Below, piece after piece: positions 10,308 through 22,134 of a DNA stretch of 64,000 nt. Position numbers and translations under genes: made by a program. Source of the stretch: Pythium myriotylum (taxonomy: Eukaryota > Oomycota > Peronosporomycetes > Pythiales > Pythiaceae). Position 1 is the stretch's first letter; each line of letters starts with the position of its first letter. The stretch spans positions 992,001-1,056,000 of the forward strand of contig JALJCQ010000023.1 of NCBI GenBank assembly GCA_023091665.1, written 5' to 3'. Under the pieces are notes generated by a model. The model saw only the letters and a program-made list of their open reading frames with translations, did not search any database and was not told where the DNA came from.

Positions 10308-11449
10308 ACGCGGGGCAGTCTACTGGGGCGATCACTCCTCGCTCCGCGACGCCGAGTTCGGCAGTATCGCAAGGCGGGGTGCCCCCGGAAGAAGATCTCT
10401 TCTCAGCAGTTGATGAGCTGCGCATCAGTGGCGAGCTCATCGTCGTCACTGCCCAAGTGAAGGGATTTGCACGTCCCTTCAGAGTCTTAATCGACTCTGG
10501 TGCGACGCGCAATTATGGTCGCAAGCAAAGTATTGCTGAGAATGCTTCTCTGTTTGCTCAAGCTTGTGAGCGAGATCTCGGAAGAGTCTCGGTGCGTCTT
10601 GCGACGGGCATCGTCGCAGAGACGAAGAAGATCGAAGTCGATCTACGCATTGCGTTTGTCGATTTCGACTCAGTCGAGCGCTTTACAGTGCTCGACATGG
10701 ATGAGAGGTTTGACCTCATCCTCGGCATGCCGTGGCTTGAGCGCCACGAGCCGTGGATCGATTGGAGAACCAAGTCGATTGGGAGCACGTCTCCCGGCAG
10801 GAACGGAGTTCAGGAGCGTCACGAACCCTCCTTCGTCCGCCGGCTGATGAGCCCCATCAAAGATGATGGAAGTGCCTACTTCATTGGCGTAGTGAACGCC
10901 ATGGACACATCGGGTGTTCCGGAAACGGTCGCGCCGTCTGCCGTGGAGTACGGCGTAGAAGAGGGCGTCGAGTTGTCTCCGCCCCCTCCGAGTACCAGCA
11001 TGGAAGATGCTTCCGGGATTTGTCCCCTTGTCGCGTGTCCGCGTGCGGTCGAGCCGCTTTCAGGGTCGTCGGATATGACCGAGCCCAGGCCCGAGCCACT
11101 CCCGCTCTCGGACGCGTCCTATGACCTACACATCGTTGATGTGATGACGGGATCGTCGATCGATCCGTCCACGGTCGATATGGCACCGTTGCCAGAGTTC
11201 TCCGAGCTAACTAGCTTGGAGGAACTCCCTATGGACGATTTCGTCCGCGAGCTCAAGGCTGGTGAGATCGCTGAGGTTGTGATCCTCCGATCTGAGCGAG
11301 ACCTCGCTGAACTCAACACCTCGACGGTGATTGACGAGGATGTCCTCGTTGAGTTTCGTCAGAAGTTTGACGCGCGCCGTGGTTCGGCCATCCTCAAGAA
11401 TCCGAAGGATCGGTTCTATCCGCTGGTCAAGCGGTTTGCGGAGACTTGA
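10308..11449 (+). pseudogene. pol remnant: aspartic protease and linker
   Basis: The -1 frame relative to gag, open from 10004, carries the retropepsin active site DSGAT at 10493-10507 and a second protease block around 10690-10790 (motif LILGMPWL). It ends at 11449 in a segment (NPKDRFYPLVKRF) that normally leads into reverse transcriptase. Here the frame stops and RNase H sequence follows at once, so the reverse transcriptase fingers, palm and thumb, normally 600-900 bp, are absent. Confidence 0.85.
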
Positions 11450-12327
11450 CTCAGCTGCTCAAGAACGACGTTGAGTGGTCGTGGTCGCACGACACGGAAG
11501 CTGCCTTCCAGAAGATCAAGGAGAGTCTTCTCCAAGCGCCGATCCTGGCGTTGCCGGAAGACTCCGCTCCGTACAGCGTCGTCTGTGACGCCTCCGACTA
11601 TGCGATCGGCTGTGCACTTCTGCAGAAGGACCATGATGGTCACGAGAGAGTCATCTCGTATCAGTCTCGCCAGCTCCAAGCGGCCGAGAAGAACTATCAA
11701 GTTCACGACAAGGAATTGTTGGCGATGAAGTACGCCTTGGTGAAGTTCCGCTTTCACCTTCTCGGCGCGTCGCCGTTCGTGGTCTACACAGACCATGCGT
11801 CTCTACGCACAGCGACACAGTCTTCGCACTTGTCGCCGCGAATGGCTCGCTGGTTGCCATTCTTTTCAGAATACAACTTTACTGTTGAGTACAAGCCGGG
11901 TCGGCTCAACGTGCTGGCAGACGCACTCTCTCGGCGTCCCGACTACGAGATGAACCATCTCACATCAGTTGCTTCTGATGTCTACGACTTGATTCGTGAC
12001 GCCTACGAAGGCGATGCACAGTGTGCGGAGATCATTCGTGCTCTCAAGTCATCAGACTCGGAGAAGTCTCTCTCGCCTCGCGTTCGAGCCCGACTCCATC
12101 GGTACACGTTCGAAGACGGTCTCCTGAAGTATCAGGTCTCGGACAGCGAAGAAGCTCGCATAGTCGTCCCATCAGACGAAGATCTGCGATACGTGATCGC
12201 GTATGGTGCTCACGACGCACCTGGTGCTGGCCATCTTGGCCGTGAGAAGACGTACGCGCTTCTCAGCCCAAGATGTACAAGTGGGTGTCGCGGTATGTCC
12301 GCACGTGTGACGTCTGTCAACGAGTGA
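11446..12327 (+). pseudogene. pol remnant: RNase H and start of integrase
   Basis: Open frame shifted from the protease frame. It begins in the connection region (LLKNDVEWSWSHDTEAAF) and runs through a Ty3/Gypsy RNase H domain with YSVVCDASDYAIGCALLQ, KELLAMKYAL and VYTDHASLR, followed by KPGRLNVLADALSRRP. The end enters the integrase zinc-binding domain (HDAPGAGHLGREKTYALL) and then loses frame. With no reverse transcriptase upstream it is not functional in cis. Confidence 0.88.
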
Positions 12328-12709
12328 AGCCAAGTGCACACTCTCAGGCTCCGCTTCAGAGCTTGCCTGTCCCCAGCGACTGCTGGCGCTCAGTGAGCAT
12401 GGACTTCTTCTTTGGAATGCCAAAGACGTCCGCTGGGCACAATGGTGTGCTGGTCTTTGTTGACCGTTTGTCCAAGATGGTGCATCTTGTTCCGGTTTTG
12501 GATACGTGCACAGGTCTTGACTGTTTCGACTACATGGTCTCCCCGACTCAATCGTATCGGATCGGGATCCCAGGTTCACTGGTGATTTCCGGGAAGGTCT
12601 CTTCCAGATCCTGGGTACCAGGCTCGACATGTCGACGACGGATCATCCGGAGACCGATGGCCAGACCGAGCGGGCCAACCGGGTCGTGGAGGATATCCTC
12701 CGTTCGTAC
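12273..12709 (+). pseudogene. pol remnant: integrase core, frameshifted
   Basis: The H2C2 finger end (TCDVCQRVK) and start of the DDE core (SMDFFFGMPKTSAGHNGVLV) are in one frame up to about 12535. A small deletion near 12535 moves the rest (DHPETDGQTERANR) into another frame, so the integrase cannot be made from this copy. Confidence 0.85.
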
Positions 12710-12799
12710 TGTGGGGATAATCCCACATCGTGTGTGGTGATAATCCCACATCGTGTGTGGGGATAATCCCACATCGTGTGTGGGGATAATCCCACATCG
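12710..12799 (+). repeat. Intragenic 23-bp minisatellite in integrase
   Basis: Four units (21, 23, 23 and 23 bp) of TGTGTGGGGATAATCCCACA followed by TCG; the second unit has one base change. The core GTGGGGATAATCCCAC is nearly palindromic. The three extra units add 69 bp, keeping the ancestral integrase frame in register (YCGDNPTS before, GDNPTSWSDTL after) but placing a stop codon between. Confidence 0.9.
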
Positions 12800-13897
12800 T
12801 GGAGCGATACTCTCGCCATGGTCGAGTTCGACATGAACAACTCTGTCCATTCATCGGCAGGTCTGTCGCCGTTCTTCGTGAACGGTTTGAGACACCCAGC
12901 GTTGCCGCTCTGTCTCATGGGCAGTTCCCAGTCTGGTGGGGGAGGGGCTCGGCAATTACTTGCCTCCCAGTTGGAAGGTGTTTCCAAGTCGGAGGAGCGC
13001 CGCAAGATCGACGAGTTCTTGTCGACACGTGTGAATGTCATCACCCGCGTGCGTGACGCGATGGCAGCTGCCCAAGATGTTCAGAAGGAACAAGCCGACA
13101 AGCACGGTCGGAAGAACACGCATGTGTTCAAGCCAGGCGACTATGTGCTTGTCAGCACGAAGAACCTGTCTCAGAATGCTGTGTCCAGCTTGGGCAACTC
13201 GAAGCTGCTGCCGAGATATATTGGCCCGTTCAAGGTGTTGAAGCGGAGTGGAAACTCCTACAGGGTCGATCTGCCAACATGGTTGCAGACGCACCCGACG
13301 TTCTACGTCGGCTTGCTCAAGCCGTATCTCCGCCCTCATGGAGATGAATCGGACGAAGAGTCGTCGGAAACAATTCCAAGCGGAGTTGCCGCCGATATGC
13401 AACCACCCACAGTCGCGCACGAGAACGTGCCAGTCACGGATGGTTCCTCCAGCGACTCTGTCGCAGTGCAGGGTTCTGCAAGTGACGTGGTCCACCCACG
13501 CAGCGAAGCGCCAAGACGCTCTGCACGGCTTGCTCAAGCCCGTCGAAGTTCGACATGGTCGTCAAATGCGACCGCAGCGTCGTCAATACGACGTCGGGTT
13601 ACGTTTGCTGAACCCGAAAGAGCACGTCGGGTCCCCGACACTGGTGTCAAGACCAGAAGGAAAGCGCTGCGACCGGTGCGCGCTCCTTTGCCTGTGATCG
13701 ACAGGAATCGCGAACGCCATTATCACGTCGAGTCTCTCGACAGTGTGCGTGTGCACAATGGCGTCCGCCAGCTCTTGGTCAAGTGGCTTGGATATCCAAG
13801 CAACCAGAGCTCCTGGGTCGATGAGAGTATTCTCAGGCAAGATTGCTCTGATCTTGTTCGCGCTTGCGAACATGATCATCCTGGATGGTTCCAGTAG
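12776..13897 (+). pseudogene. pol remnant: integrase C-terminus and chromodomain
   Basis: 373-aa open frame that continues the integrase after the minisatellite (MVEFDMNNSVHSSAGLSPFF), passes the Gypsy integrase C-terminal domain (FKPGDYVLVSTKNL, KLLPRYIGPFKV, HPTFYVGLLKPY) and ends in a chromodomain (YHVESLDSVRVHNG, LLVKWLGYP, SWV). The chromodomain identifies a chromovirus; in that group it steers integration toward modified chromatin. The stop at 13897 is the natural end of pol. Confidence 0.9.
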
Positions 13898-14842
13898 GTG
13901 GGACCGACCACCTCCATCAAGATGAGAAGTGTCTCAAGTTCCTCAAGGAAGACGCTCAGTGGAGCACACGGAAGGTCCGTCTCAGTCAAGTCGACTGTCC
14001 CTGTCTATTATAGACATGGGTACAAGACCCAAGCAGAAGGCCATGAAGATGGCGAGAACGCCGCGTTCGGCGCAGTCGAAGCTTCGACAACGTCCACCGA
14101 CCTCATCGGTTGCGTTGGACAACGCTCGCACCAAGCCAGAGTGGCTGGCTCAGTTTGGTGTTGGTACACCGAGCAGTTCTCTGCGGTGAAGCCATCACGC
14201 CCGAGCGTGTGGCCGACAACACGAAGTTGTCCGGCAACGTCGTTGTTCGACTGCCACGGGTATCTCCGCACTCCACGCACTCAGTTGAGCCGCTGGATGA
14301 GGCTAGCCAACCTCTTGAGTACTTGGTAGTACTCGCGGTGGACACCCACCGACCACAGTCTCCAGTATTGGACTGGACCCAATTCTGGGCACCGTCAAGA
14401 GACGAAGTTTGCGAGTTCGCATCGTACAGGTCTGTACGCTTGCACAAGGCAAGAACCCATCGCACTGAGTGTGTGTGCCAAGTTTGGGCTTGCCGCGAGC
14501 TCTGCTTGCCTCGCAATGGTCGTCTGACCATGCCATTTTGGCTTGCCGCCGTCAGACGGCAAAATGGCCCAGTTTTGGGGGATCGTCATGATCCAGTGGC
14601 CGCTGGCGACCGGGCGCACGTCTGCATGCGTCTCATGACGCAGCGAGGTGTTGCGCCAAGCCGCTGTGGCTCTCGATCAGTCGTTGTCGAAAAATCGACA
14701 CGCGACTTCGCGCTCATGGTCGCCATGAGTCTGTACCCATTTCCGTGTGGGTCCTCGGAAATTCCGTACTGGAATAGGCTCGTGTTCCTTTTCTAGGACA
14801 CGGCTGTTCCTAAAGTAGGGACAAGGGTGGGTGGGGGGGTGG
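13898..14842 (+). other. Long 3' internal region of the element, with PPT
   Basis: 945 bp between pol and the 3' LTR. The longest frame (14110-14796, 228 aa) resembles no family I know and is not called. A hairpin lies at 14532-14568 (outer arms GCCATTTTG/CAAAATGGC, inner GCCGTC/GACGGC). The last ~30 bp (14811-14842) are purine-rich with a long G-run, the expected polypurine tract before the LTR. Confidence 0.6.
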
Positions 14843-15144
14843 TGTAACGGGGTACAAGGTTACACAAGTAGGTTAGGTTGTGTAGGTACATAATGTGTGG
14901 GGTCCACTTAGGGGAAAAGTTACCCTAAGTAGTGACTCTCTTGTATTAGATTCAGTAGGTGATATCCCTGGGTATTGGATACCAGGGATATCAGGTATAG
15001 GGGGATTATTCCCCAGGGGAATAATCTGAATACAATCAGTTCGCCTTTTGCCAAGTCCTTGGCGCTCGTCGACAGGGGTCGACTCGGAGCGGCTGCTCAC
15101 GCTTCCTCAAGCGCAGGTGCTGTGTACGGTCGTTGACCGTTACA
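14843..15144 (+). repeat. 3' LTR
   Basis: 302 bp, TG...CA, identical to the 5' LTR over the first ~271 bp and carrying the same palindromes. Its last ~31 bp contain 17 bp absent from the 5' LTR. Confidence 0.95.
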
Positions 15145-17790
15145 AGAGCTGTCGGTGTCACTGCGCATTGCATCGGCGTGCGTGATGTCTGGATCATCGA
15201 TGAGTGTGTCCCTGATGCCCCCGGAGCGAGTGGGCTGGTTCGGTGGTCGCGAGTCGTGGGTCGTTAGTTTGTCGCTGTGCGCGACTGGTCTCGGAGACAG
15301 CACTTTTGAAGGCAAGGTGAAAATGGTGGGCGTCACGGTGGTTGTATTTCAAATGATCATATTTGCTGATTACACCTTGTGAAGTTGGCCAAAACTCACC
15401 GAAAGAACCCAATTCGAGGGTACCAGTAGAAGTGTGAGACTCGCATGGTGACGCCGGAGCAAGCGGAGGTGGTGGTAAAATATGACTGAGGGATGCTTTG
15501 AATTTCTTCTCGACGTTGGCGGTACAGAGCATGAAAGAGCCATGGAGTTGCTGCGATGCAAAGAAGGCCGTGACGACTTCGCGCTCGTCTTGGTCACCTG
15601 CGTTCTTTTTTTTTTATCAACGCACGCAGCTTTCGCACTGCATCTTAGCGTCATGCCATGGTTCATCTTGTCGCGAACTCGAATGCAAAGGCCCATGAAA
15701 GGGGTTGGCCACTTCACCACCACGATTACGATCTTGTGCTGTTTTTTTTGGTGCAGTCACACTCTGTGTACGTCTCTGTGATGTAGAGCTGAGGCTTCTT
15801 CCGCGTCATCTTGCACAGTAGTTTCTTTCGGAGCCCTTGAATAAAGGGCTCAAGCTTGCATTCCTCATGTTGAGGGAGGGATAATCCAACATGGATCTTG
15901 ATTATACAGATAAAAGTTTATCAATCAGCGGACAGACGTTAAAGTCGACGACGTCGACTGGCTGCGTGCTGTTATTTGATCAACACCCCCGACCGAGTTT
16001 GACTCGGATTTGGACAAGGATTCCATAGGAGTGAATGTTTCGCTCAAAGGATAGGTGACATCTTTCGATGGATTTTGAGGCAGTCACCTGTTCACTTCCA
16101 TGAAGCAAAGTCAGTTTTTCTTTTGCCCATCTGAGTCAGACCGACCGCAAGGTAGGCATGCTCGCGTGCTGGCCTGTGTGCATCTCTGCACTGTAAGGTG
16201 ATCGCTATGCGACTGTCTGTCTGGTATCGACTCGACAATGAAGTGGTGGGGGTGGTGGAATTCGGCCAAGTTCGACCTCAGTAGATCGTCTGTTGCTGGA
16301 TGCACTAAGGTTATGAGCTGAGGTTTTGGGACTCTCGATGTTTCTGTGAAGGCAGAGATTGAGTGAAGACCTTCAGCGTCATCTCAACTCGTCGGGTGTC
16401 TTCGTTCCGTTATCGTCGACCCCAACGCGACCCAAAGCAGTCGCAATGATGAACGAGTGCATTCTCATTGGCCAGCCCAGTCACTTGGCTAAGTTGAACT
16501 GCCTTCCACGCCGAAGCTACTCCTAGCACATGAATAAATGTTTCAATTCACTCTTCGATTTAGTCTCTTCACCTCGAACAACATGACTCGCAGTTTGAGA
16601 CAAGTTCATAGAAATCCGAGCAGCACCCAGAACACAGCAGCGAGGACATCACAGCGGTCTTCGCGACACATCTACTCACCCGCGTCTCGGTCACACTCGC
16701 CCTCGTCTCGGCAGCTCGTGCGTGTTTCGCCTGCAAGCCACAACCGTGCCCGCTCGGCACCCTGACACCGTCACATCTCTGCATCGCACGCGCCACTTAC
16801 CTTCTGACTACCCACCCGGTAAACGCAGGAGATGACCTCTCCGCGCACCATTCGCCCCGGCACGCCTTTATTACTACTTCCACCATTGTTCGGACTCTCA
16901 AGCGACCTTGGCACCGAGTCGCTGATCATGGGAGCTTGGCCCCATCGACTCCCAATCACCACGATATCACCATAACAGCGACCCACCGCCACCGTGCAGC
17001 AAGTAAAAGCTAGCAGCCGTGGCCAAGCATCAGAAGAAAAACGACCCAGCGCCACGTGTCAGGCTGAGTCTGTGCAGCAGCGCGTGGACCGACAACCAGC
17101 CAGAGCTTGTGGGACACGGTCCTCCAGACAGAACAACCGGCGCATCCGGGAAACGAATCCTGCGGCCGTGATGGGGCGTTCCTCTTTTTTTTTTGCCCAT
17201 CCTGGCTGGCGTTCTGCAGCCCCAGACTCCTCCGGTTTTTGTATGGGCAGATGTCCCCGTACAGATTCCGAAGACAAATAATTTGCGATAATAAACCACC
17301 CGCCCAGAGCAGCACTCTGGATCTCTCTCTCTCTCCAACTCACCCATCTCGGCCTTCTCCCTTCTCCCTTCCCTTCCTTCCTCGGGAAACAACGGTTTTT
17401 ACAGAGCTTGATGACGACAATGAAGAGTATCGGAGTGAGTGCACAAGTACCATCATTGGAAGTGTATAGGACTGCTTCATGTGATTGGGGATTTTCAGCT
17501 CAATACGTTGTATTCCACCAGAATCCGGTTGGCAATATACCCCATAAAATGGCCTATTCACCTTAACTTGTTACAGAGATTCGATGTTAAGTATTCCATT
17601 TTCTGTTTTTGTTGCTTATTCTTCATGTATCCCTTACTCAGCTTGGCGTAATGTGCAAAAACAAAACACCTCTTCAAACACGTCTCGATTGTGAAACACA
17701 TTCTCCAAGCAATTAAATACAGAATTCGAATTAGTCGGCACTGGGAGCGTCAAGCCACTGCATCGATTCCTACGAGACCGACTGCAGTCG
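15145..17790. other. No gene recognised
   Basis: About 2.6 kb of lower-GC DNA. Open frames are short (100 aa or so at most) and resemble nothing I know. A short T-run at 15607, a weak inverted repeat near 15867-15895 (CATGTTG/CAACATG) and a CT-microsatellite near 17322-17337 are the only structure noticed. The 3' flank of the LTR element does not resume the tRNA array. Confidence 0.5.
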
Positions 17791-17799
17791 AGAATGCCT

Positions 17800-18463
17800 T
17801 AAAACGCGTCAAGTAGAGCACCGTAGTTACGAACAAAGCGCGTAAGTGTACCTGCATTCGATGCCATTTTTTCTAGAACCTTGTACTTGAACAAATCATT
17901 CATCGACAAGCTCAATACGTGAGCCGCACATCCTCTGCCGACGATCACCAGTCGCGACAAACCATACTTCAGTGCCCGGCACCAACATGGAGCTTGCATT
18001 GTCAGTTACGATGCCGATGACACGTGTGGATGTTTTGGCGTGAATATCGTCAATAACATGCTTTAACATACTCACCATGTTTTTAGCGCCTGCTCCTCCA
18101 CCCCAATCACCCACGACTTCCAAAACGGCGGCATCCCGGGGGCACACACCATGAAGCTCATGATCTTCCCACATGGGGGTCACTCCAGCAAGCTGTCACC
18201 ACTGAAACAAGCTTGTGGTCATCATTTTTTAATCACTTTCTTTCGCAGCTTCCCCTCCGCATCTTGTAGCTGTCTAATATAAAATCGACTGGGAGGAACC
18301 GTCAAACCAGGAGCAAGTTTCTCAACAAACTCTGAAAATTTAGAATCCAGAATAATGAACGGAGAAGCGCATACCGCGACGAGTCGCCGAGCATTACATC
18401 GATAGCGGCTTGGTCATTTTGGTTCGCGGATTGCGACTTGCTTGGTTTGTCAGAGGGAGCCAT
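17800..18463 (-). pseudogene. hAT-like (DUF659-type) transposase remnant
   Basis: Minus-strand fragments in more than one frame. A start region (MAPSDKPSKSQSANQNDQ) lies at 18463, then FSEFVEKLAPGLTVPPSRFY around 18300, then VIGIVTDNASSM near 18000 and GCAAHVLSL near 17930. The last two are hallmarks of the DUF659/hAT transposase core (the 'TDNASNM' and 'C.AH.LNL' blocks). The reading frame is broken between the blocks and the C-terminal dimerisation region is missing, so it is a relic. Confidence 0.7.
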
Positions 18464-19590
18464 GTTCTGAAGGGTTGAGAGCTTTCCGGCTCAGTTCGGC
18501 TTTGGTCGCGCTTCGTATGAACATAGATCATTTGCAGCATTTCAACAAATGCGCGGTCATGTTACCGCCCCGCTTCGGGTTGTTCGTTCAATGAGAACAG
18601 TATTTAGAGACAGCCATCAACTTACGACCAATCACTTCCTCATGAAATGGTCCCATAGGGGGTCGTGGGGGCGCTCTTGTTTTACTCGCCCACGAGGATC
18701 TTCAACCGCGCGATGGGGTGATCGTTGGATCTCAAGATGGGTAGACGATTGAGAAGGCAGTTGAACATGGGGGGATGTGAGAGTGTCGTTACGCGGCGTA
18801 GTAAACACCAACCGTTGCAACGGCACTTCTGTGTTTTTTCTGCTGCAATGGCGCTAATCTAGCACGGGGAGGAAGAGGAGGTCTTCCAGGAGTTGTAGGT
18901 TTGCGTGCTGGCGACGATGATGTATCTCGTCTTGGCACGGTCTCTCCTTTAAACTGAAGAACTCTTTGAATCGAGTCAGGATTCAGGATCGAAGGCATGC
19001 AGAGGCCTCTCAACGTTGGGCTCGGCATGTCCGTGTGAGCTAATTCGTCGCTGCTCGGCCGATTCATTTCGACGCAATTAACTTCACCAATTCACAATAC
19101 GCGACCGGTAGGAGATTGTGAGAGTGTGTGCGGTCCAAAAGACCATGAAACATTTATCTCGATGTTCTCATTGGCCACTGCGTATACCTCGTCTAATGAG
19201 ACTTTTGGACATTTTTGGAGAGTTTGAGACTCTTGGACTGGACCGGATTTACGTTTTACGCGTTGGTCTTGGCTAAACTAGAACTAGCTATGGCCGTGGC
19301 CTCTGCAGACGTCAAGCCTCCCTACTGGAGGGATATCAACCACAGATTACCTAGGAGGCCTGCGGAGACTGGGGCGGGCCGGTGACCGTCCTGACGAAGC
19401 TGTTGTTCCAGCCCGTGCGACCGTACGCAAAACGCGAGATTCGAGGTCGTGGTGGGTCGAAAGTCTCCGCCAGCTTCAATGAAATCTTGATCAAGCACTC
19501 GTGACAAAGATGTACGTGGGTGGCCTGGACAGGATCTTCTGGAGCTTGGCGAGAAGTAGGCGTCCATGTACAAGTTGGCGGGAATGTCAC
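18464..19590. other. No gene recognised
   Basis: A 92-aa minus-strand frame (18789-19067), Pro/Arg-rich, is the longest and has no recognisable domain. Nothing else was seen. Confidence 0.4.
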
Positions 19591-19649
19591 GGGGGCGTCA
19601 GAGAATGTGGCCGAAGAGTTGCCATCGTGTCCGCTTGTTTCGTGCCGAG

Positions 19650-20870
19650 ATTGTTCCTTAACTAGTGCGGCGGTAGTGCTCCTCATACGAGATATGGTTT
19701 GGGTACCTGATGCTGAGGACGATACGGAGCTGTCGTCGGTGGAAGCTGTCGAGTCGCTGGAGTTCGGTTGCGGTGAGCGCCCAGGTGTCAAAGTTATATA
19801 GCAGGATTGTTCTCACGTTGCAGTTGTAGAGTCGGACGCGTGTTTCTTCGCTGATCTTAAATGGTCGAATCCAGATGCCCCACGTGCGCCGAAGCGCAGC
19901 GGACACGAGGGATTTCCGCCTGGAAGCATCTTCTGAGTCACCTAGCGCAGAGTCGAGCTAGACGGTTGTCTTCCACTTACGCTTATAAGCGCGTTCGTTC
20001 GGATCGGTGTCGCCGAAGGGCCGGCGACGAACGGTGGCGAGCTCAGCCTTCGATGGATTCATCTGGAGCGACCAGCGTGAGAAAATTTCTCTCGGATGAG
20101 CGACGGAGTTGTCGGGTCAGTGCAAACGAAATCAGCGTCGTCAGCATAAACTATCATGTGTTGAAAGAGGTTCGAGACTTGGAGTTTGGAGGCCACATCG
20201 CGGAGAGCTGCTTGAAGGTAACATCTTCAACCAACTCTCTGCGACGTTTTTGTTCAGATATATGATATCGTGGACAAAACCGGGATAGATAGTCACCTTG
20301 TAGGGTGCCGGCATTGCTCGAGAACGATGCGAGCGTGGCACCACCACTGCGAAGAGACAGACCGGTGCCTTGTAGCAGGAGGCGGATGAGTCGGACACGA
20401 TCATCTGTTAGAAACGTCGTGAGCACGGGCAGGAGCTTGTTGCGGTCGATCGTGTCGAAGGGTCGAGAGAGGTTAATGCCAAGAATATCGAGTATTTCTC
20501 GGTAGTGCTCTGATCGGACCGCGATCCAGCGGCGTGCCCAAACTGCATCGGTTGTTCCGCGGGCTGGGCGGAAGCCACGTTCATGTAGAGATAGAAACTG
20601 GTCAACTTTGTCTCAGATCTGGTGTCGAACAACGAGGGAGAGGGCCTTGCGAATGCTGTTGAGAAGAACGATTGGTCAGAGACTGGAACATTCGCCGCGA
20701 GGCTTATTAGGCTTGGGGAGACAAAGAAGGAGGCAGTCACCGAGCTGGATCGCTTGATGGGTCGTGAAGCTTCTGTTGATGATGCTAGGTAGAGGAGAGA
20801 ATGTCAGCGCCGTACTCAAATAGTTCCACTGGGATTGAATCGGGGCCGGTTGCGCGGCCATTATCCAGGC
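19650..20870 (-). pseudogene. LINE-type (non-LTR) reverse transcriptase remnant
   Basis: Minus-strand pieces in shifting frames follow non-LTR reverse transcriptase order: LLLCLPKPNKPRG near 20720, HERGFRPARGTTDAVWARRW near 20550, LIRLLLQGTGLSLR and SNAGTLQGDYLSR near 20350, the catalytic motif IVYADDADFVC (YADD at 20137-20148), then a C-terminal block (ILLYNFDTWALTATELQRLD, HRRQLRIVLSIR) at 19700-19830. Several stops and frameshifts interrupt it. No endonuclease domain was recognised. Confidence 0.8.
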
Positions 20871-22134
20871 GTTTGAATGCCTTCGCGAGCACCTCCGCGT
20901 GATAGAGCAGGAGAGCCGTCGGGGCGTCGTGTCTGGGGTGACTTCTGTCTTGGTTCTGTAGTGGAGTTGGTCGTCGATCCAGTACGGTACTACTAACCTA
21001 CCCCGCCAAAACCTCAGTGTGCAGTGAGGCAGTTGCTAAAATACGCTCTGCGACGGGTGTGATCGTAAATTACTTGGTGAGCCCTCAGCCCAGTCCTCCA
21101 AACGCGTCAGTCTCGAATCGTTGGGGTCAGGTGCAATGTGGTAGAGTGGGTCAGCAAAATCACTGCACAGCGACTGCTTGTGACAGCTGACCACTCGCCA
21201 ACAGGCCTTGGGTTCTTGGTGCTAGTGAGCTACCAACAGACGTTACACCCCACGAAAGTCGCTGTGGGGGTGAACCGTGGGCGCTCTGGTACCGAAGTCG
21301 GGGGAGGGGACAGAGGGTCGTGAAGCCTCTGGGGTCGGCCAGCTGAGCTCCGCGAGGAGACCGTCTCGCAGAGTTGGGCTGGGGGTCGTACCGGGCCGAG
21401 AAACACGCCTGCTCAACACGCAGGGGCTCGGAGTACTTGTGCGCAGCCGATGAGACGGCTGCGGCTTCCTTGGGGCGTAAGATCTGCTAGTGCCCAGCAC
21501 TAGAGACCGTACCTTGCCTTGTCGTGGCGGGGGGACGGTCCCACCGGCGCACACGAGTGTCCTTGTCCTTGATGCAGCCGACGCCGCTGGCAGTCTTGCC
21601 CCAGCGCTTCAAGTCGGCCGCTTGAGAGTCGTCGGCTTCCCCTGACAGCAATAGCCAGGTTCCACCGGGGTCTTCTTTAACGTCACCTCCTGTTGGTGAC
21701 GGCGAGCCTTGATGCGACGTTCCTTGCCAAGACGACGCGGCTTGCTTGCGGGCTTGGCGGTGAAAGTGGAAGTCTATTACCTTGGTCTCATCAGCTGATC
21801 TAAGTACCCCTACGCTAAGTTCGGCTGCCCTAAGTTCGCTACCGGCTCTACACCCATTACTACTGCTGAATACATGCCCCTTTTCTGCCGATTCAGCCAG
21901 TATCCTGCCGATCATCCCCCTTGTATTCAGGTGATGACTGCGACTCCCATTTTAGCCAATCGGCTATGGGATGGCACAATCGTCTCAGTATCGGTTCCGC
22001 CGGTAATACCGGCGGCTGATACCGAGTATAGTAATAGTATGGGTTAGTCTGGAGCCTCCTACGGTACTACCCAGAGTCTCTGCCTATCACCTCGGCCTAG
22101 TGCCCTAAAATTCTCGGCCGCTTTACCACAGCAA
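20871..22134. other. Hairpin-rich intergenic DNA
   Basis: No convincing gene; a 142-aa minus frame (21487-21915) has no family I recognise. Two strong hairpins lie close together: 21945-21971 (TCCCAT/ATGGGA with inner AGCC/GGCT) and 21997-22015 (CCGCCGGTA A TACCGGCGG). Confidence 0.5.

Larger units (their letters stand above)
8849..15144 (+). mobile_element. Gypsy-type LTR retrotransposon (chromovirus), defective
   Basis: A 6.3-kb element with direct LTRs (8849-9133 and 14843-15144), gag with a zinc knuckle, aspartic protease, RNase H, integrase and a C-terminal chromodomain, in the protease/RNaseH/integrase order of Ty3/Gypsy. Reverse transcriptase is missing and pol is split over several frames. 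The first ~271 bp of both LTRs are identical, pointing to a recent insertion. No target-site duplication is seen: cccat lies before 8849 and agagc after 15144. The sequence after 15144 is not tRNA array, so either the insertion site was rearranged or the assembly joins two places. Confidence 0.95.

Noticed and set aside
14110..14796. 228-aa frame in the 3' part of the LTR element as an extra gene (env-like)
   Set aside because: No signal peptide, membrane segment or family resemblance, and similar frames exist in other phases; treated as non-coding.
15482..15781. 99-aa frame with a hydrophobic stretch after the LTR element
   Set aside because: It spans a T-run that creates the hydrophobic residues, and no homologous family is recognised.
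17107..17469. 120-aa frame near 17.1-17.5 kb
   Set aside because: Driven by a T-run and a CT microsatellite; no recognisable protein.
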